In this document: positions 34,410-43,954 of the stretch, one piece after another | How the letters are laid out: the number at the start of each line of letters is the position of its first letter | Numbering within the stretch: the stretch's first letter is position 1 | Source: Hexactinellida sp. DTS-2022 | Taxonomy: Eukaryota; Porifera; Hexactinellida | Assembly (NCBI GenBank): GCA_028753945.1 | Contig: JAPNXP010000003.1 | Coordinates: forward strand, 5,704,001 to 5,768,000 | Direction of reading: 5' to 3' | DNA: 64,000 bases | Translations under genes and position numbers: made by a program | The notes under the pieces: generated by a model | The model's database searches: none | Seen by the model: only the letters and a program-made list of their open reading frames with translations | Told to the model about the DNA's origin: nothing

Positions 34410-35032
34410 TTCGGTTAGCCGGGTGACCGCTTAACAGCTGCTAATATTGGTTAACTGTTACAGATTTAATTGAGCAGTTAACCGCTCTGTTAATCTAGTT
34501 AAATAATATCAATGTAATTGCGTATATAAAACACTAATTTAAATTATATTAATTTTGTTAGAATATGGTAATCTTAAATATATGCAATTCCATATGTATG
34601 TAGTAAATTCCTATAAACCAAGGGTGGGGTTGGTTAACCATTTTGAGGCCACGGTTACGATTATCTTCACACTACGGTTAACCGGCACTGAAAGTTATAA
34701 CAAAATATATAGACATTTCTCAGAAAATATCTAAATTGTAGTAACGAAAAACACATTCTTTTAGCCAAGTACTCTATTAGTACAATTAACTGCGGTACAA
34801 GTTTATCACTTCAGGTTACTTCTACACTGTGTTGTCACCAAAATATATCTGTGACTATGGGTAATAAGTCTAAATAAGATAAACAATTATTATATTCTGA
34901 ACAAAATGCGTGCAAATTCACACTGTTATCCAATAATTTGTACTTCTAATTGTAAATTGTAATATTAACATATCGGTTAACTGATCACTAAAATCCGTAA
35001 CAGTTAACCGGTATTAGCGGCGGTTAACCGAA
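34410..35032. mobile_element. Element nested within the 4.2-kb transposon
   Basis: Ends TTCGGTTAGCCGGGTGACCG ... GCGGTTAACCGAATTC are imperfect inverted repeats about 620 bp apart, with further GGTTAACTGTTACAG / CGTAACAGTTAACCGG pairing just inside. No ORF. Between about 32740 and 32860 another hairpin (GTAGTAGGGCCAT ... ATGGGCCCTACTA) may be a separate small element. Confidence 0.55.
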
Positions 35033-35900
35033 TTCAGCCTTGATTTAATATTTTCTGAAGGACGAAATGTAGCAGTAGTAAGGATACTAAGGAATAAAAA
35101 CAAAGCTGAACCTTACTAATTATGTAGTATAAATAATGTTCTACTGTGGTGATCAGCATGGGCGGTTGACTGGCTAACCGTGGCGAGAAATTGAATCGTA
35201 ACCGTAACCCCAGAATTTACCATTGAATAAAATATTGAGAACAACAAGATACTCTCCCCTGACTTGAGGGTGGGGTCGACACCTCCCTCCTGACGCTATA
35301 CAGTAAGTGCATAGGCGTCGTAAATGCAAAGGTCAATCCTTCGGGCAGCCAGGAAATTCCGGGTATAGTATTAGTAGCATAAGGGCAACCCTTCTGGGCC
35401 GCCCGGACATTTCCGGGCACCCGGGCGAGTAACGACGCCTATTACTAACTTAGTAAGTGGCTTAGAAATTAGTATGTATCTCAAATACAAGTGTCACTAA
35501 GTGTCTCTTTAACAACAAACAGCACTTATTTGCAAGTACATATGTAGTTAATTCTAGACTAAATTCGTATTTAGTATACTATGCAATTACTTAAAATAAC
35601 TGCTAGTCTCTATGTTAATTTGGAATATTCCTTAATTTGGAATATTCCTTAATTTTTTTACCTATATTGTAAATAACAACAATAAATAGACATAATAGAA
35701 ATTTGTGAGTGTCAAATTCGTATTCAGCATACTTGATTACCTAGTATTAACATTTGGAAGTGAACAAATAGCGGGATTAGATCTGGATATAATCAATTTA
35801 TAACAACCCATAATATTTAGTTCAAAATTTTCTATAAGTAATATGACTCCATTTCGCCTGGTACTCAATCTCGCCTGACCCTCGCAGGCGAAATTGAGTT

Positions 35901-37136
35901 TCAGGCGAAATTGAGACTCAATCTCGCCTGGTACTCAATTTCGCCTGCGACATATATAACCCTATTTTTGAAATCTTCTAAATAATGCTTCATTTCGTTA
36001 AATTCAATTGAATTTGTTTGTCTGAGAATTGGTGTAGCGGAGCTTTCTAGGTTACTAGTAACTAAGTCAAACTCGGCCAAATTCCGAGCCAAGTTGTTAA
36101 GCATTAGGCAAAATTGTGAGTCGCTTTTAAGCACTATAGCTATGCTGTGCATCTTTGTAACCTGCGCTGTTATTTCTTTCAGACTCTTGGAAAGGAGAGA
36201 TATCTGTTTCGACTTATTCTTCAGAACGATTATCTCAGAAGTCTGGTTCTCTATTTCTGTTTCGATTGACTTTCTAGCTTTTTCTAGTTTACAACAATCT
36301 TGTCTCAAACTTACATTAGTCAATATAGTGAGAAGCGACGCTGACTTTAACCCGTGTAAATGCTCCATTTTCAAGTCTAACATTTTAGTTTTTTCTTGCA
36401 GTTTATTTTCTATAGCTCCTAATTGATCTAGTCTGCTCTTGATTCGTTCTTTATTTTCAGTAATATCATGTCTCATATTTTCAATTTTAGCCTGTGTAAT
36501 ACCAAGTCCAGCGCTTCCTACAGCGCCACCAGCTGCCGCTAATAACAATGGCGTAGTCGCTCCCAAAGATAATACAACTGATACGCCCGAAAGAATAGTA
36601 CTCGCAATTAATATACCACGAGCTACTCTTAAATTAGATTCTGCCTTTTTCTGTTCTTGTATAATACTTTCTAAACACTTGAGTTCTTCATTGATTTTGT
36701 TTATTACCAAATCTAGAGAACTCTTTTCGAATGTCAATTGTCTTATTTCCAATTCTAGCTCAAGTACTTGGGCTTCCGCCATTATTCTTTCAAGCGCATT
36801 AAGAAGGAGTTTTCTTTCGTTGTTTGAAAGTAAAATCTCCTTTTCTGTCTTTTCTGTTGATTTTGTTATCTTCAATTTTTCCATTTCGATATTTTTCGAG
36901 AACAACTCTTTCTCTTGTTGTTCTATTCTCATTCCTACTTCGCCTACTTCCCTTATGGCATTCGATAAACTATTTTCTAATTGAAAGATTCTGCTTTTGA
37001 CTATTTCAGCTTGTTCATCTAATAAGGCCATACCAAACCTGTGGAATTTCACGCCATTCAGCTCTGTTAGCAAATCTGTGATAATCGAGTAGCACGGGTT
37101 GAGGAGTTTAGAGAATACCCTAACACTTGTTGTCAT
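35901..37136 (-). CDS. Coiled-coil protein with a central hydrophobic stretch, family unknown
   Basis: A 411-residue ORF from ATG 37136. Residues about 40-170 are heptad-like coiled coil (QQEKELFSKNIEMEKLKITK). Residues about 174-212 are strongly hydrophobic and small-residue rich (ILSGVSVVLSLGATTPLLLA, AAGGAVGSAGLGI), followed by a second coiled coil to about 340. Two long helical arms around a hydrophobic hairpin is a layout seen in membrane-inserting helical proteins, including the alpha pore-forming class, but this is only architectural resemblance. The last 16 or so codons and the stop lie inside the terminal repeat of the 4.2-kb transposon, so the original C terminus may have been replaced. 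It sits beside, and on the same strand as, the coiled-coil pseudogene at 37.6-40.7 kb. Whether it is transcribed is unknown. Confidence 0.6.
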   Translation of the reverse strand: MTTSVRVFSKLLNPCYSIITDLLTELNGVKFHRFGMALLDEQAEIVKSRIFQLENSLSNAIREVGEVGMRIEQQEKELFSKNIEMEKLKITKSTEKTEKEILLSNNERKLLLNALERIMAEAQVLELELEIRQLTFEKSSLDLVINKINEELKCLESIIQEQKKAESNLRVARGILIASTILSGVSVVLSLGATTPLLLAAAGGAVGSAGLGITQAKIENMRHDITENKERIKSRLDQLGAIENKLQEKTKMLDLKMEHLHGLKSASLLTILTNVSLRQDCCKLEKARKSIETEIENQTSEIIVLKNKSKQISLLSKSLKEITAQVTKMHSIAIVLKSDSQFCLMLNNLARNLAEFDLVTSNLESSATPILRQTNSIEFNEMKHYLEDFKNRVIYVAGEIEYQARLSLNFA

Positions 37137-37640
37137 TTCAGTAAGTACTACATAGACATATTTGTCAATAAAAAGTTTTAATATTCATATTAAAAATTAC
37201 ATAATTTCGTGGGACCGTGTGTTGTCTGATTCTCAAGATTTAAATCCAAAGAACACAACTTGATTATAATCGAGTTAGAAATAAGAGGTAATCTAACATT
37301 CCGAAAACCAAAAATGATTATATTTACATTGTTAACTGTGGCTCCTTAAATAATTATTACAAATTTACAATGCCATATTTACTAATACCAGAAACTTTTG
37401 ATTAATTTTACTATTATTTATTAAGTTTGATCAGAGTTTAGAACCTGGCAAGACCCCCAAAGTTGGGTAACATATACTAGTTTGATAAATAGAATAGAAA
37501 TCGTAGATAGTAGGATAAATAAGCGTAAACTAGGTAAAACCTATAAGTAGGTATGTAGCGAGATATAACCTATACTACTCTACTAACTAATATTAATTAA
37601 CTAAGTAGTGACTTATACTAAATAAGGTTTGTGAAATTTA
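37137..37640. other. Gap between two coiled-coil genes
   Basis: AT-rich; no repeat family or coding sequence recognised. Confidence 0.4.
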
Positions 37641-40600
37641 CTAATGAGAGGCTTCCATTTCAAGGGCTTTCATCTTAGTTTCATTCTGTAGTTTCATTAT
37701 TTTCACAACCTGTCCGATATACTCAACTGTATTCTTACATCTGAACTGAATTGCTTCCGTCTTTTGCTTAATCTTTTCAGCATCTTGTTCAGAATCCAGG
37801 GCCAGTAGAGTTCCTAGCTCTACAATAGAAGGCATCAAAAAGTCAGTCGATATCTTAAGGTAGCAAGTCGCTACAGAGCTAACTCCGCTGCAGTTTGAAT
37901 ATGCGGCGAAAGCGAGTTTTGTTAGTGTTTTCTTTTTGAAAGCACTCAAAGAGGTGGCTTGAATTGCACTACCAGTTGCTTTGGAAAAATCTTGAATTGC
38001 CTTTTTCATTGCAACTTCCACAATATTGGCTACACTTTCAAAGAAAAGAACCAGTATTTTCCATTTTTCTTCAAGCGCTGCTACTTGCTCTATACCCTCA
38101 CTTAGTAATTTCTTGATATAATCTAAATCCAACTTTTTTACATCGTTTGAACTTAATTCAATAAGTGCAGCGCTGATTCTGTTTGCTAACTCATCCATAT
38201 CATTTAACGAAATTTTCTTTTCGTCATACTTATCCTTTTCCTTGTTCTGTTTGGCTTCTTTCTTTTCTTTAATTATTTTTTCCTCTGTTTCAATCTCGAT
38301 GGCCACTTCTTTACGTTTGGTTTCTACTTTTAGTTTCTTTTCTTTAACCTTTCCCGCTTCAGCTTCCTCTTTCTTTAGTACACTTTTTACTTCATCTGTG
38401 TCCATATTGAATAATTTGTGAAATATTCCTCTAGCTGCACGTGCATGTTCTACTTCCTGGGATGCCTTCTCTTGTATAAGCTTTATTTCCCCCAATTGAT
38501 CTTCTACTGAGATTACCTCTTGCTTAGAATTACGAATTTTATACTGAGTTTCCTCAAAATCTTTGAGATATTGTTTTTCTTCTTCGTCAATTTCTTTTCA
38601 AGTGTTTTCATTCGTTCTTGTTTTTCTTGTTTACTTTTTTGACTTGCTTCTTTTTCAATTTCCAACTCTTTCTTTCGGCGTTCAATTTCTTTTATTTTCT
38701 CTTCGTTAGTCATTTGTGAGGCGTGACAAGAGCAATGTACTTCCTCTAACAACTCCAGAGCGTTATGGAATTTACTCACAATCTCTCTGCTCCAATCTGC
38801 ACATTCGTTTGCAGTTGTAAGCATTGATTCTAATGAAATCGGAACAAAGGTGTTGATATCGCTACTGTCTCCTTCTCTTATACACTCCATAATTAAGTCG
38901 ATGTGTTGTTCAGTATTGTCGCAAGCTAGCTTTATCTTATCCATGTTTGAATGTGCAGCAAGGAAGGCATGGTATCCCGCAGAGCTAACCTACATACTAC
39001 ATGTAGTAATTATTTGTCTATCTGTATATTCAAAAATCTAAAATTACAGCTGTGCCGTTCCTTTGGAGGCACTATTTTTGGTGGTTAGTGGATTGATAGT
39101 GCCTCAAAAAGAAATACTGCCGGCACAGGTGTAATTTTATATTTTTTGTCATGTCATCATCACTATAAAGGTGTTCTTGAAAGTTTCCTTTAAGCCCACT
39201 TCATTTAAGAGAGATTCTCGTTTCAATTTGAATATATGTAATAGGTGATGAGTCAGCATTTTTGTGTGCATGTTGGGTGTTCAGTGTTCACCCAACGCCA
39301 ACCAACACATTCGAAACATCGAATTCGCAAAATTGTAAAAATCACATTTTTTTGACGATTTCATTATCACCTCAAGGTGTTAAAACTAACTTGTAAAGGT
39401 GTACAATTGATGTATTGGAAGTTTGTTTCAATCATGTATCATCTCTGAGATTAATGATATTTACTATTAAATTAGTATCAATAATTATTGAGTTTATTAA
39501 TAATTTTACACCAATTTCAATGGATGTTTATATTTACAAATTAATTATTTGGAATAGCTATTAATGTAAAATATTTGAATTTAGCACACTCGATATTATC
39601 CCCTATAAGATATTGGATCCGTGTATATGTTAACATTTTCAATTAAACTGTTAGTTAGGAAATTAACTCAATTATGGCACAAACTAAGCCCAATTTAACA
39701 ATTCGTGCACTGTGAAAAGGTGTATAATTAAATTCTCTATCGAATGCAAATTGTACATCATGTATTGTTCCTACTGTGACACTTTACAGGTGTAAAAATG
39801 TGTCGAAAAAAATGATCCAAAATCGTGACCCCAGGCCCAGGTGCACATCTGTAACCACACCTATCCTGGAATTTTGTCTTAGTTAATTGAACTGTTCTGT
39901 GGATGAGATATGGATAAATACTATACCAAGCAGTCATTTTAGAACTGGCCTGCTAATAGTAGTTGTCAAGTGAAAACACAATTGTTTTTAGTTTGTGGTC
40001 GGTTTGTTTGTCCAGAATTAATTGCAGACTACGAGTCCCAGAATGCTGAAAATTTTTGTCTATGGGTAATTTTGTATTGCGACAACGATCTATTGGTTTT
40101 TTGAAGCGGAATTTTGGGATTATGACGTAATAAGTTAGGTATTTTTGGCATAACTCCTTCAATTCCGATCGGATGTGAAACACCTGTTTACAGATTGTGG
40201 TTACATGATGTCGAGAAATAACAAATTACTTAATTAAGTTATCCCCTACATTTTTCACTCAATCACTCCCAAAATTTGTCGCTTTCTAGAACTAACTATG
40301 TAATTTTTCGTTTGGTATTATAAAAATTTAAACCTAGTTTTGAATAAAAAATTAGTTTTTTTAAGCAAAAACTAACTAACTTGTACGAGAGTTGCTCTGA
40401 ATGACTCAGGATGAGTTATGTACTTGAACGCTGCTTTCGTTTCAAAAAGGCTAACATCTTTAATGGCTGTATCCACTGCCCCTTCAGAGTTTGGCTCTTG
40501 AGTACTAACTGGGATTGTAGTAGTTGGTTTGGAGATTAGACTAAAATCCTGTTTTGTAGCTAGCAGCATTACTTGTCCGAGAATGGCCAATGAGTAGGGA

Positions 40601-40682
40601 GCAACGATTACATTTTCTTGCAGGAATCAAGACTTTGCTCTTTCGTTTTACTTTCTACAACTGTTTTAGTTGTTTCAGCCAT
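37641..40682 (-). pseudogene. Two-exon coiled-coil family gene with two single-base deletions
   Basis: Exon 1 40682-40381, exon 2 38989-37641, joined by a GT-AG intron at the same place and phase as in the intact relative at 58.7-60.8 kb. Both exons are one base short of a multiple of three. Exon 1 shifts frame near 40620 (between the LDSC-like and VIVAPYSLAILGQ stretches). Exon 2 shifts near 38597, where the A run in the LEKE codons is one base short. Outside these points the protein aligns along its whole length (VIVAPYSLAILGQVMLLATK, NAECADW/CAEWSREIV, EEVHCSCHASQMTNE, WKILVLFFESVANIV, MPSIVELGTLLALDSEQDAE). Either a young pseudogene or two assembly errors; the second site is a homopolymer, the first is not. 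Confidence 0.75.
38990..40380. other. Intron of the coiled-coil pseudogene
   Basis: About 39041-39136 is a hairpin (AAATTACAGCTGTGCCG ... CGGCACAGGTGTAATTTT) that is a relative of 43122-43248. A second small inverted repeat (GTTGGGTGTTCA/GTGTTCACCCAAC) lies near 39268-39296. The rest is AT-rich and unrecognised; the 76-codon reverse ORF at 39953-40183 has no support. Confidence 0.5.
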
Positions 40683-41439
40683 AAACAAATATCAACAAAT
40701 ATCTTTCTGCCACTTGAGTTAGAAATTACAATATTGAATGAAAACGCATGATATTTATAGAAAATCCTTACACCTACTTGAGCTAAAATTGTGTTCATAA
40801 GTAATAATGTACATGTATATATGCTAAATATATAACTCTTCATAACGTGTGATGTTTTACTTATGATGACAAGCAATTGGAATTTAGTTCCAAACTTATG
40901 ATGACTAGCTATTGTTGAATCTCGGAGTGCTCCTTTAGCTTATGATTTTTAATCTGCATATAAATTCTTTAAAATGAATTTGTTAAATTACCACAAATTT
41001 ATTGAATTCTGACATCATTGACGAATGCCCTACCATTTCACAAAGTCAATTTTGTATTTTAGCATTTTTTATTATTTTGAATAAACCCCATACGCTTTTT
41101 CTATAACGTGTAGACTAATTACAGTGGAACCTCGTTAGTATGAACACCAGGAACCGTCGTTTGTCTTAATCGTTCGGAATTAGTATTAACCAAAGTCAAT
41201 TGTATTAAAAAGCTCGGTTACCACTAGTACTTTCTGTATTGCCAGGAATGTAAATTTGGATAAGAAGGCTATTGCTTACACTTTCCCAATATATTACGTA
41301 GAACTTGGTTATTCTCCTATAACAGAGTCATATTGATGGTTGTATGCATTGGTATATGAAAATTATTTGCCCATTTCACAGCATGCTTTTTTACAGCATT
41401 CTTTTTTTTACACCATGCTGTGCTTTATGCTCTCAAAAA
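40683..41439. other. Intergenic stretch upstream of the coiled-coil pseudogene
   Basis: A degraded CTCGTTAGTATGAACACC element at about 41122-41250; otherwise AT-rich and unrecognised. Confidence 0.45.
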
Positions 41440-41615
41440 TAAAAAAGTCTCAAAATATTTGAGATGTTGTTTTTCTTCGTCAATTTCTTTTTCAAGTGTT
41501 TGTATTCGTTCTTGTTTTTCTTGTGTATTTATTTGCCCATTTTCAATTTTTATCTTTTTCTTTCGGCGTTCCAATTCTTTGATTTTATCCATGTTTGAAT
41601 GTGCAGCAAGGAAGG
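41440..41615 (-). pseudogene. Third fragment of the coiled-coil family, internally deleted
   Basis: On the plus strand TCGTCAATTTCTTTTTCAAG through TTCCAATTCTTTGATTTTAT matches exon 2 of the other two copies. It then jumps directly to CCATGTTTGAATGTGCAGCA, which is the start of the same exon. About 230 bp between the two points are missing, with TTATC present at both edges, so a microhomology deletion is likely. This copy keeps the extra T whose loss breaks the 37.6-40.7 kb gene. Confidence 0.75.
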
Positions 41616-41802
41616 AAATGCAACTTGCTATTACTGTATTTAATAATTATAATTACTGTTATTATACAACCATTTAAATTAGTTCTGTGTTATTACAACC
41701 CGAACTAGATTGACTTTCGGAAAATCGATGTGTACTGTAATAATATTAATCAAAATGATTATGTCGCTAACCAATTCTAAGTTTTATTTACGTTTTTACT
41801 GT

Positions 41803-41968
41803 GCCGACTATACTATAGTATAGTGGCCCAGTATTGGTCTTAGTGCTTTAGTATATTATTATTACTGTGCCGACTATACTATAGTATAGTGGCCCAGTAT
41901 TGGTCTTAGTGCTTTGGTATATTATTATTACTGCCGACTATACTATAGTATAGTGGCCCAGTATTGGA
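41803..41968. repeat. About 65-bp triplicate with an internal palindrome
   Basis: Three tandem copies of a unit with ACTATACTATAGTATAGTGG and CCAGTATTGGTCTTAGTGCT. The core ACTATACTATAGTATAGT is a perfect palindrome. The third copy runs into the 21-bp minisatellite. Confidence 0.85.
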
Positions 41969-41977
41969 ATCACTGCC

Positions 41978-42590
41978 TTTATTATTCGTGAAATTGGATT
42001 TCTTGTTCGAGAAATTGGATTTCTTGTTCGTGAAATTGGATTTCTTATTCGTGAAATTGGATTTCTTGTTCGTGAAATTGGATTTCTTGTTCACGAAATT
42101 GCATTTCTTGTTCGTGAAATTGGATTTCTTGTTCACGAAATTGCATTTCTTGTTCGTGAAATTGGATTTCTTGTTCGTGAAATTGGATTTCTTATTCGTG
42201 AAATTGGATTTCTTGTTTGTGAAATTGGATTTCTTGTTCACGAAATTGTATTTCTTGTTCGTGAAATTGGATTTCCTGTTCGAGAAATTGGATTTCTTGT
42301 TCGTGAAATTGGATTTCTTGTTCGAGAAATTGGATTTCTTGTTCGAGAAATTGGATTTCTTATTCGTGAAATTGGATTTCTTGTTCGAGAAATTGGATTT
42401 CTTGTTCGTGAAATTGGATTTCTTGTTCGAGAAATTGCATTTCTTGTTCGAGAAATTGGATTTCTTGTTCGTGAAATTGGATTTCTTGTTCGTGAAATTG
42501 GATTTCTTGTTCGTGAAATTGGATTTCTTGTTCGTGAAATTGGATTTCTTGGTCTTGAATTGGATTTCTTGTTCTTGAAATGGAATTTCT
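41978..42590. repeat. 21-bp minisatellite, open on both strands
   Basis: About 29 copies of TTCTTGTTCGTGAAATTGGAT, with variants GAG for GTG and CAC for GTG. Because 21 is divisible by three, it gives a 278-codon reverse ORF (NFTNKKS repeats) and a 204-codon forward ORF (LFVKLDF repeats). No conserved flanking domain or splice context supports either as a real protein. Confidence 0.9.
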
Positions 42591-42599
42591 TGGTCTTGC

Positions 42600-43954
42600 A
42601 TCGGATTCTTTGTCCTTCTAATATGTTTGCCCTGTATGCATAAAATTGCAGAGCGGAGTAGTGCAAAAGGGAGGTTTGTGCGCAGCCAACAAACTGTCCG
42701 GCTGTCTAGACAATTGTTGAAAATGTTTGCTGTATGTCCCATTCCGCCACAAGCAGAGAATACTAAAGGTGTGAAAGATGACTTTTCAACTTCAACACCG
42801 TTGTTGATATTTTCTACGCTTCTCTAGCTCTTGAGATCTAGAAACCTTGGATAGTCGGCGGGATCCTTATATCCTTATATCATAGATTGCTTTTTCAAAT
42901 CGACCCCCCAAAAACCCACGAGAAGATAATATATCAAGTCTTGCAGTATCATCATCATGATACTATATCAAGTATACTATATCTATATCAATATCAAGAT
43001 ATATCAAGTCTTGCGGTATCATCTACTACATCGTAACTTACTTTACTGAGCAATTCATTCACTGAGCAATTCATTAGTAATAAATACTCAATTCTGACAC
43101 ATAGTAAAAAAGAATAATCATAAAAATCCAAAATTGCAGCCTGTGCCGACGCATGTTCCTTTGGTGGCACTATATTTTGTTGGTTGGTTTATTGATAGTG
43201 CCTCCAATGGAACATGCTGTCGGCACAGGCTGCAATTTTGGATTTTTTTTACCAAAATCAGCCGTCATCTCCATATTGTAATTCATAATAGTTTACTGAT
43301 TCTACAAGAACTATTACATTAGTCTTCTACTGCTTGATAAGGACTGTTATTCTTATTATGTTGGGGTCTGAGTGAATGGTGGAAAATGGCTGAATTATTG
43401 AACCATCATTATTATTATTTTTTTAAATGATAGTTTAGAAAGAATAACTTCTAACTTGCTCAACATCAGAGACTTATATTATGTGCAATAAGCACCTACA
43501 GAGAACTCTCGTTATAGCGAAGTGCTTGGGACCTGTAAATTCCTTCTTTATATCCGGATAATAGTAATGTATTTAGTACTCTGGGGAAAATCTTCATTTC
43601 ATTATATAAAGCGGTTATTTCGTTATATCCGACTTCGTTATAACAGGAGTTCACTGTAGCTTGCATTGAAAGGCTTTAAAGCAGCGATTCTCAACCTTTT
43701 TCAACCGTGGACCCCCTATAGTCATTCTGTGGACCCCCTCCCATTGACCGTAATTAATCTTGTGGACCCCAGGTTGGGAACCACTGCTTTAATTAAAGGG
43801 TCCTAAAAAGGCGTTCATAATAACCGGAATTTCGTAATAATCGTGTTCGTACTAACGAGGTTCTATTGTATATGTTGACTATTTCTGTTAGTTTATATAT
43901 TGGATATGTTATATGTTATAACGCTCTGTTTGTGTATTTGCATTGCTAGCACCA
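42600..43954. other. Intergenic region upstream of RAD21, several short transposons
   Basis: 42627-42827 has a 66-codon forward ORF of ordinary composition but unknown origin. 43122-43248 is a 127-bp hairpin (CCAAAATTGCAGCCTGTGCC ... GGCACAGGCTGCAATTTTGG). 43499-43656 is a TA-flanked GAACTCTCGTTATAGCG MITE. 43682-43786 is a hAT-like MITE. About 43795-43870 is part of a CTCGTTAGTACGAAC element. The RAD21 promoter should lie at the right end. Confidence 0.6.
43682..43786. mobile_element. 105-bp hAT-like MITE
   Basis: Termini CAGCGATTCTCAACC and GGTTGGGAACCACTG are inverted repeats, and the flanks CTTTAAAG / CTTTAATT look like an 8-bp duplication with two changes. Degraded relatives: about 3262-3390, 19668-19810 and 56569-56668. 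Confidence 0.75.

Larger units (their letters stand above)
31753..35951. mobile_element. 4.2-kb non-autonomous transposon with long terminal inverted repeats
   Basis: Left end about 31753-32155 and right end about 35515-35951 are inverted copies. They share outer AGGCGAAATTGAGTACCAGG, internal mini-palindromes of the same GGCGAAATTGAG motif, ATATTATGGGTTGTTA, AGTATGCTGAATACGAATTT and AACTACTTGCAAATA. Boundaries are GTYGYAGGCGAAATTG on both sides with short TA-rich flanks. Inside are only short ORFs and other repeats, so no transposase is visible. The right terminus overlaps the 3' end of a coding gene. A related short palindrome occurs at 53804-54052. Confidence 0.85.

Noticed and set aside
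36094-36984. Forward ORFs of 110 and 181 codons opposite the 35.9-37.1 kb gene
   Set aside because: They are antisense shadows of the coiled-coil ORF.
42627-42827. 66-codon forward ORF as a gene end
   Set aside because: Ordinary composition, but no homology, splice context or neighbour support.
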